Origin: Pedobacter sp. SL55
Lineage (GTDB): Bacteria; Bacteroidota; Bacteroidia; Sphingobacteriales; Sphingobacteriaceae
Direction of reading: 5' to 3'
Assembly: GCF_026625705.1 (NCBI RefSeq)
Contig: NZ_CP113059.1
Coordinates: 496,001-560,000 of the forward strand
Length of the DNA stretch: 64,000 bases
Shown here: positions 52,054-61,348 of the stretch, piece by piece
Layout: every line of letters starts with the position of its first letter
How positions within the stretch are numbered: the stretch's first letter is position 1
The notes under the pieces: model-generated
Database searches by the model: none
What the model was told of the DNA's origin: nothing
Seen by the model: only the letters and a program-made list of their open reading frames with translations
Program-made: the position numbers and the translations under genes

Positions 52054-52902
52054 TTATAAGCTTTCCAGTTGAGTTTTCACTTGTTCCATTAACCACATCG
52101 GTGTTGATGTTGCACCGCAAATACCAATCTTATCTTCAGGTTCAAACCAAGTTTGATCAAGTTCTTCTAAGTTAGAGATGAAGTAAGCATTGTTATTATA
52201 TTTTTTGCACACATCATAAAGTACCTTACCGTTTGATGATTTTTTACCCGATACGAAAACAATTTTATCAAAGTCTTTTACAAATCTTTCCAACTCATCA
52301 TAACGATTAGAAACTTGCCTACAAATGGTGTCATTTGCTTTTACTTCGTATCCTCTGTTAATTAGCTCTTCTTTTATTTGATAGAATTTATCTACGCTTT
52401 TGGTAGTTTGGCTATACAATGTGAATTTACTAGGCAAATCAACATTATCCAATTCGGCAATATCCATAAATACCGTTGCTTTGCCATCAGTCTGCCCCTG
52501 CAAACCAATTACTTCGGCATGGCCATGTTTGCCAAAAATCAGGATCTGTTCGCCATCATCATGTGTAGCTTTAATGCGGTTTTGCAATTTCAGCACTACA
52601 GGGCAAGAGGCATCAATTAAGGTAAGGTTATTGGCTAAGGCCAGCTCATAAGTAGAAGGCGCTTCGCCGTGAGCCCTAATTAGCACTTTCTCGTTGTGTA
52701 GTCCTTTGAGTTGATCATGGTCGATAATCCTGAGGCCTTTGGCTTTTAACCGTTCTACCTCCTCATCGTTATGCACAATATCGCCCAAACAATATAAATA
52801 TTCTTCTTGGTCTAAGATATCTTCGGCCATATCGATGGCGTAAACTACCCCAAAACAAAAACCTGAAGACTTATCGATAGTAACTTTTAAATTATAGCTC
52901 AT
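52054..52902 (-). CDS. ispH: 4-hydroxy-3-methylbut-2-enyl diphosphate reductase
   Basis: The protein has 282 residues. The three cluster Cys are C16 (GFCFGV), C100 (ASCPVV) and C194 (TICRQVSNRYDEL). It makes IPP and DMAPP in the last step of the MEP pathway using a [4Fe-4S] cluster. TACCTTTG (minus, 52916-52923) just upstream is a good -7 promoter element. The next gene (Fic) is divergent. Confidence 0.96.
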   Translation of the reverse strand: MSYNLKVTIDKSSGFCFGVVYAIDMAEDILDQEEYLYCLGDIVHNDEEVERLKAKGLRIIDHDQLKGLHNEKVLIRAHGEAPSTYELALANNLTLIDASCPVVLKLQNRIKATHDDGEQILIFGKHGHAEVIGLQGQTDGKATVFMDIAELDNVDLPSKFTLYSQTTKSVDKFYQIKEELINRGYEVKANDTICRQVSNRYDELERFVKDFDKIVFVSGKKSSNGKVLYDVCKKYNNNAYFISNLEELDQTWFEPEDKIGICGATSTPMWLMEQVKTQLESL

Positions 52903-52998
52903 GATGATTACCTAACAAAGGTACACAGAAGAAGTTTAAATTGAGAAAAATTTTTAATATCGGAAAAAATTAATAAATTTGTTAACGATATTAACAAG

Positions 52999-53955
52999 AT
53001 GTGGGATTTTAATTTAGATGATTTATTAGAATTACAGCCACACATAGACAGGCTGTACGAAAAAAAAGCAAAGATTGACCAATCGAGACCTTTGCCCAAC
53101 TCTGTATTGCACAAAATTAAGGATCAACTTAGCTTAGAATGGACCTATAATTCTAACAGCATTGAGGGCAATACCCTCAATCTTCACGAAACGCAGCTTA
53201 TCTTAGAAGAAGGCATTACGGTAGGCGGTAAATCTTTACGAGAGCATTTTGAAGTGATAAATCATGAAAAAGCAATAGATTACCTTTACAGCTTGGTAAA
53301 TCCTGATTATACTTTAAGAAGCATTGATATTTTAAATCTGCATAGCTATATCTTAAAAAACATTGAAGACGAATATGCAGGTAGGCTTAGAAATGGAGGC
53401 GTACGTATTGTAGGTGCCAATTTTACACCGCCAAGCGCCAAGAAAGTTCCAGATTTGATTGATGAGCTTATTCTTTTCGTAAATGAAAATGAGCTTAAGG
53501 TGGACGATCTAGTATTAGCCACATTGTTTCATCATAAATTAGTTTGGATACAACCATTTTTTGATGGCAATGGGCGTACGGTTCGCTTAGCCATGAATTT
53601 ACTTTTAATGCGGAAAGGATTTCCTCCAGCTATCATCCTTAAAAATGATAGAAAAAAGTATTACGATGCATTGAACCAGGCGAACAATGGCAATTATCAT
53701 AAGCTTTGTTTAATGACGCTACAAGCGGCAGAACGTTCGTTAAATATGTACATTAATGCCATGCCGGGCAACAGTTACGATGATTACGAACCTATTTCTA
53801 CTATTGTTTCTGAACTTGATTTTCCTTACGGGCAAGAATACATCAGCCTGTTGGCTAGAAAAGGAAAAATTGATGCTTATAAAGAAGGCAAAAATTGGGT
53901 AACCACCAAAGAAGCCATTAAAGAATATGTAGCAAAAAGGAAAAGAAAAAGGTAG
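52999..53955 (+). CDS. Fic-fold protein with catalytic His replaced by Gln
   Basis: The protein has 318 residues. The Fic motif reads QPFFDGNGRTVR (185-196): everything in HxFx(D/E)GNGRxxR is there except the first His, which is Gln (CAA at 53551-53553). The inhibitory motif S-NSI-E-G (52-57) is intact upstream of the core. A helical C-terminal wing (EYVAKRKRKR) ends the protein. Fic proteins transfer AMP or other groups to target proteins; without His this one is probably inactive as an AMPylator, or has another activity. The start is right behind TAAATTTG at 52974-52981. Confidence 0.88.
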   Translation: MWDFNLDDLLELQPHIDRLYEKKAKIDQSRPLPNSVLHKIKDQLSLEWTYNSNSIEGNTLNLHETQLILEEGITVGGKSLREHFEVINHEKAIDYLYSLVNPDYTLRSIDILNLHSYILKNIEDEYAGRLRNGGVRIVGANFTPPSAKKVPDLIDELILFVNENELKVDDLVLATLFHHKLVWIQPFFDGNGRTVRLAMNLLLMRKGFPPAIILKNDRKKYYDALNQANNGNYHKLCLMTLQAAERSLNMYINAMPGNSYDDYEPISTIVSELDFPYGQEYISLLARKGKIDAYKEGKNWVTTKEAIKEYVAKRKRKR

Positions 53956-53988
53956 CTTTTTTATAGGCTACCTTTACATTATACTTTA

Positions 53989-54477
53989 CTAGCTTAAGTA
54001 AACCCTATCTTCTTCGCCCTCTACATCCATAATTACATCTACGTGTTCTTTAAGTACGGTGGCCAATTCTAGGCCTACAAAATCTGTGGCAATTGGAAAT
54101 ATTTTATGGCTTCGATCTACTAAAACTACGGTTCTAATTTTCTTGTGAGGTGTGTTTAAAAATACTCCTAAACCATAAGCCAGGGTTTTGCCGCTGTTTA
54201 AAACATCATCTACCAAAATAATGACTTTATTTTTCCAGTTGTTTTCTGGCAAATCGGTTTTTGCCACTAATTTGCTGCTTTGCTTCTCTAGGTCAATGCG
54301 CAGCAAGGTAATTTTAAAATCTGAAATTTCTTGCAACGTTTTTTGCAAGCGTACAGCCAGTTTGTAGCCTCTATCCCAAATTCCGGCAAGTATAATTTCT
54401 TTCTCTTCAATATTATCTTCTAATATCTGATAGGCAATTCTATTGATCTTTTGCTGGATTTGCTTGCTGTCTAAAAT
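53989..54477 (-). CDS. Phosphoribosyltransferase-family protein, probable ATT start
   Basis: The PRPP loop is IILVDDVLNSGKTL. If translation began at the TTG at 54348 the protein would be 119 residues and lack the first strand and the GIWDRGY element. The frame stays open and coding-like (ILDSKQIQQKINRIAYQILE...) up to the ATT at 54475-54477, after a TAA at 54481-54483. No ATG or GTG lies in between. From ATT the protein is 162 residues, close to the PyrR/Hpt-like family size. So either AUU is the start, or a base was lost near 54478. Function: PyrR-like regulator or purine PRTase, not decided. Confidence 0.75.
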   Translation of the reverse strand: MLDSKQIQQKINRIAYQILEDNIEEKEIILAGIWDRGYKLAVRLQKTLQEISDFKITLLRIDLEKQSSKLVAKTDLPENNWKNKVIILVDDVLNSGKTLAYGLGVFLNTPHKKIRTVVLVDRSHKIFPIATDFVGLELATVLKEHVDVIMDVEGEEDRVYLS

Positions 54478-54620
54478 AAATTACTTGATTTTGGGGCATC
54501 TTTCTGAGATTTATTATACAAAAGAACGACTTTAAGCCTCAATATCAAACATAGATTTTTTTTTGTTGCTGGTGCAACGTTTTTATAGTTGCAGACGTCT
54601 AATATAAAAACCATAATCAA

Positions 54621-55343
54621 ATGACACCAATATCAACCATCAGCAAGTTATTCGTTATCATTCTATTTTCAATTTTCAATTTAACATACATGCCTTTGTT
54701 TGCGCAATCGAGCAAAACTGTAGCCGTGAGCAGCTTCAGCGGAATTGGCGTGAGTAGTGGCATCGATCTTTATTTAACGCAAAGCGGAAAAGAAAGTGTA
54801 GTGATTAAAGGAGATGAAGACGTAATTAAAGATGTAGTAGTTGAACAAAAGAACGGCAGTATTTACATCAAATACAAACAAGGAATTAGCTGGTCGAAAA
54901 TGTTTAGGGGCCGGAAAATTGAAGCGTATGTTAGCTTCAAGAATTTGACAGTGATTTCGGCAAGTGGCGGCAGCGATGTAGAAACACAAGGCCCAATTAA
55001 AGCTGCCAACATTATTTTGGAAGCAAGTGGCGGTTCGGACATGAGCTTGAACCTTACTTGCAAAGATGTAACTATTAGCATTAGCGGTGGAGCGGATATT
55101 TCCTTAAAAGGATCAGCAGAAAACATGATGCTAAATGCTAGTGGAGGAAGCGATTTAGACGCTTATGATTTTAAAGTGGACTACGCACAAGCGAATACCA
55201 GCGGCGGAGCAGATGCACATCTTTATGTATTGAAAGGATTAACGGCCAACGCAACCGGCGGAAGTGATATCACTTACAAAGGAAGCGCTGCTTTAAAGAA
55301 AGTATCGAACTCTAAAAGTGCAGATATTACACACGTAAATTAA
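54621..55343 (+). CDS. Head-GIN (DUF2807) domain exported protein
   Basis: The protein has 240 residues. After a signal peptide (to PLFAQ), repeated ASGGSD / SGGAD turns form the right-handed beta roll of the DUF2807 family, with a strand repeat of ~20 residues. Envelope location is expected; role unknown. A strong terminator follows (55497-55529). Confidence 0.9.
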   Translation: MTPISTISKLFVIILFSIFNLTYMPLFAQSSKTVAVSSFSGIGVSSGIDLYLTQSGKESVVIKGDEDVIKDVVVEQKNGSIYIKYKQGISWSKMFRGRKIEAYVSFKNLTVISASGGSDVETQGPIKAANIILEASGGSDMSLNLTCKDVTISISGGADISLKGSAENMMLNASGGSDLDAYDFKVDYAQANTSGGADAHLYVLKGLTANATGGSDITYKGSAALKKVSNSKSADITHVN

Positions 55344-55496
55344 GCCACCAACCTATCCAAAGGGAAGGCTTTATTTAGAATAATACAATCTGAGAACCAA
55401 AGTTAGCGGAACGGAGATTTGGGAGGCTATCGCTAGCAAGCAGCTTATTTCGAGCTCATATTATAAAGAAAAACTTAGTTTAGTTAATAGTTAAGT

Positions 55497-55529
55497 GCCA
55501 ATACCGCGGATGCAGTATTGGCCTTTTTA
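55497..55529 (+). terminator. Rho-independent terminator
   Basis: GCCAATAC-CGCGGATGCA-GTATTGGC is followed by CTTTTTATT. It lies 154 bp behind the head-GIN gene. Confidence 0.85.
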
Positions 55530-55621
55530 TTACATCACTTCTTAAATTAGAATGAAGTTATTTTGATATTTTTATTTCTTAGAATAAGGATAGAAGATGA
55601 AATTCGCTCCCTCTGGTACAA

Positions 55622-55981
55622 TTACAAAAACGCACATATAATCTTCTGGTTTCTTATAATTTTTAAGGAAATGTTCTTTTTTTCGGGCTTGATAATGCCT
55701 TTTTCTACAAACTCTTCTAAAGTAGAAGCCTGTATGGTCCAATTGGTGTTCAACTCTTCTCTGTTCAAGATAATTTCTCCCAACTTTACTTCGTGTTGGT
55801 GTGCAATAAATATTGGGGTAGCCGAAATGCCTTCTACCATAATTTCTACTGCTACTTCTTTAATAGACTCTGTGTAAAACTCCAAGTCTTTTTCCAAGCT
55901 CAACAAAGGGCTTTGCTTTTTCTCTTCTTTTTGCTCGCCCCCATTCGAATTTAATCCGCCTAACAATTCTTCAGATTCCAT
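55622..55981 (-). CDS. Hypothetical protein
   Basis: The protein has 119 residues: an acidic, Gly/Glu/Lys-rich start (MESEELLGGLNSNGGEQ) followed by a probably alpha/beta part (IMVEGISATPIFIAHQHEVKLG). No signal peptide. It begins 3 bp behind the lipoprotein gene at 55985, so the two are probably co-transcribed. Family not recognised. Confidence 0.65.
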   Translation of the reverse strand: MESEELLGGLNSNGGEQKEEKKQSPLLSLEKDLEFYTESIKEVAVEIMVEGISATPIFIAHQHEVKLGEIILNREELNTNWTIQASTLEEFVEKGIIKPEKKNISLKIIRNQKIICAFL

Positions 55982-55984
55982 ATC

Positions 55985-56554
55985 TTAAAACTTAATCTCG
56001 CTTTTATTAATTATAAATTTATCATCTGCTAAACTATCTGTAAGCAGGTAATATTTATTTTCTTTTTCCTCTAACCGTTTAGCTAAAGGATACTCATCAG
56101 CACAATAGTACATGCTGCCTTTTTTTACTAGTTTCCAAGCATTGTCCTTAAGGCTAAAGAGATTAATGCTCGACCAACAACTGCTAAACCACTCTGGTCG
56201 CAATAATAATTCTGGCATGTTGTCGCCATCTAAATCATCAACAAGAAACAAATCTGCTCCGATAGCTTGTTTAAAGTTTAAAGCTGGCCATTTTTTATTG
56301 CTGAACAGCACATTGATTTCGAACATGCTATTTTCTTGCAATGTAGGATTTTGCGCTACTTTCGGTTTAATTACAAATGCGGTATCTTTTTCGCTAACCA
56401 GCAAAGTGTCTACCAAAACACTATCCGAATTAACCATAAAAGTTCTGGTTTGCACGTCTACATTTTTTATATCGCTTTGCGCTTGCTTGTTTCTACAGGC
56501 TAAGGCTGTCACAGCTACAAGCAACAAAAAACAATATCGTTTCATCTTTACCAT
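55985..56554 (-). CDS. Putative lipoprotein
   Basis: The protein has 189 residues (start 56554 or the Met at 56545). The signal MKRYCFLLLVAVTALAC has a lipobox (ALAC). A DDLDGDNMPELLLRPEW stretch, like an FG-GAP or EF-hand-like loop, suggests Ca2+ binding. It follows rlmD by 43 bp on the same strand. Confidence 0.75.
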   Translation of the reverse strand: MVKMKRYCFLLLVAVTALACRNKQAQSDIKNVDVQTRTFMVNSDSVLVDTLLVSEKDTAFVIKPKVAQNPTLQENSMFEINVLFSNKKWPALNFKQAIGADLFLVDDLDGDNMPELLLRPEWFSSCWSSINLFSLKDNAWKLVKKGSMYYCADEYPLAKRLEEKENKYYLLTDSLADDKFIINKSEIKF

Positions 56555-56597
56555 AACGCTCTGGATATTAATTTACGCTGAAACAGAAAGAACTTAT

Positions 56598-58025
56598 TTA
56601 AGTTTTAGTAGAACCACATTTTCTACGTGTTGTGTATGCGGAAACATATCTACCAGCTTTAATACGAACCACTTCATATTTTTCGGTTAATAAAGCCAAA
56701 TCTCTAGCCTGTGTTGCAGCATTGCAACTTACGTAAACAATCTTTTCGGCTTCCATTTCTAGCAATCGGTCTACTACATCTTGGTGCATACCGGCTCTTG
56801 GTGGGTCGGTAATTACCACATCTGGTTTGCCATGTTCTGCAATAAATTCTCTGGTTAGGATATCTTTCATATCGCCAGCATAAAAGATGGTATTATCAAT
56901 TCCGTTCAGTTGCGAATTGAATTTCGCATCTTCAATAGCTGATGGCACATACTCTACACCAACCACTTGCTTTGCACTATGAGCTACAAAATTAGCGATG
57001 GTTCCTGCTCCGGTATATAAATCATAAACCAGCTCATCGCCTTTTAAATCTGCAAATTCTTTAGTGATGCGATACAGTTCGTAAGCTTGTTCAGAGTTAG
57101 TTTGATAGAATGATTTGATACCGATTTTGTATTTCACAGTTTTGCCATTACCTAAAGGCATTTCCTCAAAAATATGATCGCGACCTGCATAGGTAATTAC
57201 CTCTTGATCAAAAATAGTATCGTTCTTTTTATGATTTACGATGTACTGCAACGAAGTAATTTCAGGAAAGGTGGTTTTCAGAAAATCCATTAAACCATCT
57301 ATTTGCGCTTGCTTGGCATAAGCAAAAACAACGCCCACCATAACTTCTCCAGTACTCGAAGTACGGATAATTAGGTTACGCATTTCGCCTTCGTGGTTAC
57401 GCAAATCGTAAAAGCTTAAATTGTTCATCAACGCATAATCACGAACTTTTAGACGAATTTGGTTACTTGGATCAGCCTGTAAATAGCAATGTTCTATGTC
57501 CAAAATTTTATCAAATCTGCCTGGAACGTGAAAACCCAGCGCATTCATCTGCCTACCTTCGGCTTCTTCGGCCATATCTGTAGCATCCAACCAACGTTTG
57601 TTAGAAAAAGTATATTCTAATTTATTCCTGTAATATTGATTTTGATCTGAGCCTAAAATGAGCTCAATATTGCTTACATCTACTTTACCCAAACGTTGCA
57701 AAGCAGACTCGACACTTTTTTGCTTGTAAGTTAATTGTGCACTATACTGCATGTGTTGCCACTTGCAACCGCCACAGGCACCAAAATGCTTGCAAAATGG
57801 TTCTTGTCGCAAAGCGGATGGGGTATGCAAAGTTTCAATAACCGCTTCTGCAAAATTTTTCTTCTTCTTTACCAAACGTACATCAACTACATCGCCAGGA
57901 ACGGCCTTATCAACAAAAACCACCAATTGATCGGCTTTGCCCAAACCTTTGCCCTCTTCGGCAATATCAATAATACTTAAACCAGAAATTCTGATAGGCT
58001 CAGTATTTTTTCTTTTTCTGCTCAT
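56598..58025 (-). CDS. rlmD: 23S rRNA (uracil-1939-C5)-methyltransferase
   Basis: The protein has 475 residues. A TRAM domain (1-60) is followed by the [4Fe-4S] cluster Cys (CKHFGACGGCKWQH), the SAM site DLYTGAGTIANF, TDPPRAGMH, and the catalytic YVSCNAATQARDL. It methylates U1939-type sites of 23S rRNA. A TATATTTG (minus, 58031-58038) just upstream fits the -7 element. Confidence 0.93.
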   Translation of the reverse strand: MSRKRKNTEPIRISGLSIIDIAEEGKGLGKADQLVVFVDKAVPGDVVDVRLVKKKKNFAEAVIETLHTPSALRQEPFCKHFGACGGCKWQHMQYSAQLTYKQKSVESALQRLGKVDVSNIELILGSDQNQYYRNKLEYTFSNKRWLDATDMAEEAEGRQMNALGFHVPGRFDKILDIEHCYLQADPSNQIRLKVRDYALMNNLSFYDLRNHEGEMRNLIIRTSSTGEVMVGVVFAYAKQAQIDGLMDFLKTTFPEITSLQYIVNHKKNDTIFDQEVITYAGRDHIFEEMPLGNGKTVKYKIGIKSFYQTNSEQAYELYRITKEFADLKGDELVYDLYTGAGTIANFVAHSAKQVVGVEYVPSAIEDAKFNSQLNGIDNTIFYAGDMKDILTREFIAEHGKPDVVITDPPRAGMHQDVVDRLLEMEAEKIVYVSCNAATQARDLALLTEKYEVVRIKAGRYVSAYTTRRKCGSTKT

Positions 58026-58169
58026 TGCCGCAAATATACGACGATTATTTAATGATTGAGTTTTGAATGATTAATGAATAAATAGCAGCGAAAGCAGATA
58101 AAAGTATAAGCATAGCGATAGCAATCAGGCAGGAAACCTGGAGCGCAAAGTGAAAATCAGCGATGTAAG

Positions 58170-58280
58170 TTAACCTTCAAAAATGCTTAGAATTAATCCT
58201 AAAACACCATCAGCAAGATTAAAATTTACGTCGAACTGTTCGTCTACTCTTACAGAAATCTCTAACACTTCTTGACTCAT
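58170..58280 (-). CDS. Possible small protein (36 aa)
   Basis: ATG at 58280 (minus strand) gives MSQEVLEISVRVDEQFDVNF and ends LGLILSIFEG. It has a Val/Glu-rich strand-like start and a hydrophobic end. It lies alone in the 460-bp gap between rlmD and the Cu-ATPase. Codon use looks normal, but there is no homology evidence. Confidence 0.4.
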   Translation of the reverse strand: MSQEVLEISVRVDEQFDVNFNLADGVLGLILSIFEG

Positions 58281-58509
58281 AATTATAATGCTACCGCCGC
58301 AAATCTAACAAATTTGAACCAAAAACCAAATCGGTATAATGTTATTTTTATGTTAATTAAAATTAGCTACAGATACACAGATTACTTTTTTACGATAGTA
58401 TGAAATCTAATAAAATATATCTGTGCCTAAAAACATATAAATATTCTTAGAAATGATGTAACGTACTTAGAACCGCCTCAAAGTAATTTTGTATCATCAA
58501 ATAAAGATT

Positions 58510-60930
58510 ATGGAAAACGAAGGCCTAATATATATTCCGTTAGAAAATGTAGATAGCGAACATTGTGCGCTTATTGTTGATAAAGGTTTGGCAGAAATTA
58601 AAGAGATCAATTCCCACAGCGTCGAACTGAATAACCATAGAGCCGTTGTTACTGCAAAGAAGTATCCTGAAGAAGCAGTGCAAATGGCAGTGAAACAGAT
58701 TAGAGACTTAGGCTATAACGTTACCACCGTAAAACAAACATTTCCAGTTACCAATATGTCTTGTGCTTCTTGTGCGGCAAACACAGAAGCTACATTGAAT
58801 AATCAGGTTGGTGTAGTAAAAGCTGAAGTAAATTATGCCAATACTTCAGCGAAAGTAGAATACATTCCGAGTTTGGTTACGGCACAGCAATTAAAGGAGG
58901 CGGTACAAGCCGCAGGTTACGATTTACTAATCAATGATAGTAACGAAGCCAAAGAATCATTAGCTAATATTAAAGCCAATCAATATCAAGCATTACGAAA
59001 AAAAGTGATTGGAGCTTTAATTCTAGCGGTTCCACTCTTCGTAATCGGAATGTTTTTCATGGATATGCCTTACGCAGATTACATCATGTGGTTTTTATCT
59101 ACCCCTATGGTTTTTATTTACGGCAAGCAGTTTTTTATCGGTGCTTGGAAACAGGCCAAACATCGTTCTGCGAATATGGATACCTTAGTTGCCATCAGTA
59201 CCGGAACAGCCTATTCCTACAGCGTATTCATCACACTCTTTCCAGAATTTATGCATCGAATGGGCATCCATTCTCATGTTTATTTTGAGGCGGCCGGGAT
59301 TGTGATTGCCTTTATCCTTTTGGGTAAACTTCTTGAAGAAAAAGCAAAAGGAAATACCTCGTCGGCAATTAAAAAACTGATTGGTTTACAACCAAAACAT
59401 TTTACTATAGTTCATGATAACGGCCACCAAATGCAAGTTGCTATTAGTTCAGTTAAGGTTGGCGACATCCTTTTAGTGAAACCAGGAGAGCGCATTGCTG
59501 TAGACGGCGCTGTAGTTAGTGGTAGTTCTTACGTTGACGAAAGCATGATTAGTGGAGAACCTATTCCAATATCAAAAACCGAAGGTGCTGAGGTATTTGC
59601 TGGCACCATTAACCAAAAAGGCAGTTTCCAATTTAAAGCCGAAAAGGTTGGCAGCGATACTATATTGGCCCACATTATTAAAATGGTGGAAGATGCGCAA
59701 GGCAGCAAAGCGCCCGTACAAAAATTAGTAGACAAAATTGCGGCTGTATTTGTTCCTGTGGTAATGGGTATTGCTGTTTTAAGCTTGCTACTTTGGGTAT
59801 TTTTAGGCGGAGATAACGGTTTTAGCCAGGGCATCGTTGCTTTTGTAACCGTGTTGGTTATTGCCTGCCCTTGTGCTTTGGGCCTGGCAACGCCCACTGC
59901 AATTATGGTTGGTGTAGGCAAAGGAGCCGAAAAAGGCATCTTGATTAAGGATGCCGAAAGTTTAGAACTGGCCAAAAAAATAAATGCGATTATCTTAGAT
60001 AAAACAGGAACTATTACCGAAGGCAAACCAAAAGTAACCGCTGTAAAATGGTTCGAAAATTTTAGCGAGCAACATCAAAACATTCTTTACAGCATCGAGA
60101 AATCATCTGAGCACCCCTTGGCAGATGCCATTACAGAATATCTAAAAGATGATGCGCAATTCTTAAACGGCATTGCTATAGAAAACATCAGCGGCCAAGG
60201 CATTGAAGGAAAATATGAGCAAAAGACTTACATTATAGGAAATGAACTTTTAGCCGCAGAAAGAAACATTGAAATATCTGCAGTAGCTAAAAATTGGATT
60301 AACCAGCAACTTGAAGCAGCACAAACGGTAGTTCTTTTCTCTGACGATAAAAAAGTATTGGCAGCCATTGCAATTGCCGATCAAATTAAACCGACTTCGA
60401 AGCTAGCCGTACAGCAATTGCAAAAAGAAGGCATTACAGTATATATGCTTACTGGCGACAATGAACAAACTGCCAAAGCAGTAGCGAGCCAAGTTGGTAT
60501 TACAGAATTTAGCGCAAACGTATTACCTGCCCACAAAGCCACTTTTGTTAAAAACCTACAGCAGAATGGTAAAGTTGTTGCCATGGTTGGCGACGGCATT
60601 AACGACAGCACTGCACTTGCACAAGCAGATGTAAGCATTGCCATGGGCAAAGGAAGTGACATAGCCATGGACGTAGCAAAAATGACCATTATTTCTTCTG
60701 ACTTAGCTAAAATTCCTAAGGCTATACAACTATCAAAAGATACAGTGCAGGCTATTAAACAAAACTTATTTTGGGCATTTATTTACAACATTATCGGCAT
60801 ACCCATTGCGGCTGGTATATTATTTCCAATTAATGGATTTTTATTAGACCCTATGTGGGCCGGAGCAGCAATGGCGTTTAGTTCGGTTAGCGTGGTAGCA
60901 AATAGCTTGAGATTGAAACATAAAGGTTAA
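58510..60930 (+). CDS. copA: Copper-type P1B ATPase
   Basis: From the Met at 58510 the protein has 806 residues; the 7 codons before it are rejected. Two HMA domains: the first has S16-E-H-C19 in place of CxxC, the second an intact CASC (85-88). Then TGE-type SGEP (348-351), the metal-transport CPC (453-455), D497KTGT, and GDGIND. CPC with CASC indicates Cu+ export from the cytosol. The next gene (61004) is a small CxxC protein. A TAATTTTG (58484-58491) may be the -7 element. Confidence 0.94.
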   Translation: MENEGLIYIPLENVDSEHCALIVDKGLAEIKEINSHSVELNNHRAVVTAKKYPEEAVQMAVKQIRDLGYNVTTVKQTFPVTNMSCASCAANTEATLNNQVGVVKAEVNYANTSAKVEYIPSLVTAQQLKEAVQAAGYDLLINDSNEAKESLANIKANQYQALRKKVIGALILAVPLFVIGMFFMDMPYADYIMWFLSTPMVFIYGKQFFIGAWKQAKHRSANMDTLVAISTGTAYSYSVFITLFPEFMHRMGIHSHVYFEAAGIVIAFILLGKLLEEKAKGNTSSAIKKLIGLQPKHFTIVHDNGHQMQVAISSVKVGDILLVKPGERIAVDGAVVSGSSYVDESMISGEPIPISKTEGAEVFAGTINQKGSFQFKAEKVGSDTILAHIIKMVEDAQGSKAPVQKLVDKIAAVFVPVVMGIAVLSLLLWVFLGGDNGFSQGIVAFVTVLVIACPCALGLATPTAIMVGVGKGAEKGILIKDAESLELAKKINAIILDKTGTITEGKPKVTAVKWFENFSEQHQNILYSIEKSSEHPLADAITEYLKDDAQFLNGIAIENISGQGIEGKYEQKTYIIGNELLAAERNIEISAVAKNWINQQLEAAQTVVLFSDDKKVLAAIAIADQIKPTSKLAVQQLQKEGITVYMLTGDNEQTAKAVASQVGITEFSANVLPAHKATFVKNLQQNGKVVAMVGDGINDSTALAQADVSIAMGKGSDIAMDVAKMTIISSDLAKIPKAIQLSKDTVQAIKQNLFWAFIYNIIGIPIAAGILFPINGFLLDPMWAGAAMAFSSVSVVANSLRLKHKG

Positions 60931-61003
60931 CTGGTTAATTGCTTGAACTGGTTAACTGTTAACAACACTTTTTAATTTTCACTTTAAAATTTTTACTTAA
61001 CAA

Positions 61004-61213
61004 ATGGATACTTTAAAATTTAAAACAACAATAAACTGCGGCGCATGTGTTGCCAAAGTTACACCTGTACTCAACGAACAAGAAAACGTAAGCAACTGGA
61101 CGGTAGATACTGAAAACCCCGATAAGGTATTAGCTGTCGAGGGCGAAAATATAGACGAAGCTGATTTAGTGAAATCTTTATCTAAGATTGGCTATAAAGC
61201 TGAGAGGGTTTAG
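61004..61213 (+). CDS. Heavy-metal-associated domain protein (copper chaperone type)
   Basis: The protein has 69 residues and is a single HMA domain with C12-G-A-C15. The ferredoxin-like fold is complete to KIGYKAERV. Located 73 bp behind copA; it probably hands Cu+ to the ATPase. Confidence 0.88.
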   Translation: MDTLKFKTTINCGACVAKVTPVLNEQENVSNWTVDTENPDKVLAVEGENIDEADLVKSLSKIGYKAERV

Positions 61214-61217
61214 ATTT

Positions 61218-61332
61218 TCGTCATTTCGAACGAAGAATGAGGAGAAATCTAGCATAATGCAGTTCTAAGTCGTTAGATTTTACTTCGTAGAACTTCGGTT
61301 CTCCTCGTGAAAAACTCGTTCGAAATGACTAA
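61218..61332. repeat. REP-like inverted repeat
   Basis: GTCATTTCGAACGAAGAATG near 61220 and AACTCGTTCGAAATGAC near 61316 are inverted, with AGGAGAAATCTAG and TTAGATTT inside. A core of TTCGAAATGAC recurs near 32420 and 38330. Confidence 0.65.
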
Positions 61333-61348
61333 CTATTTAAAGTTTGTG

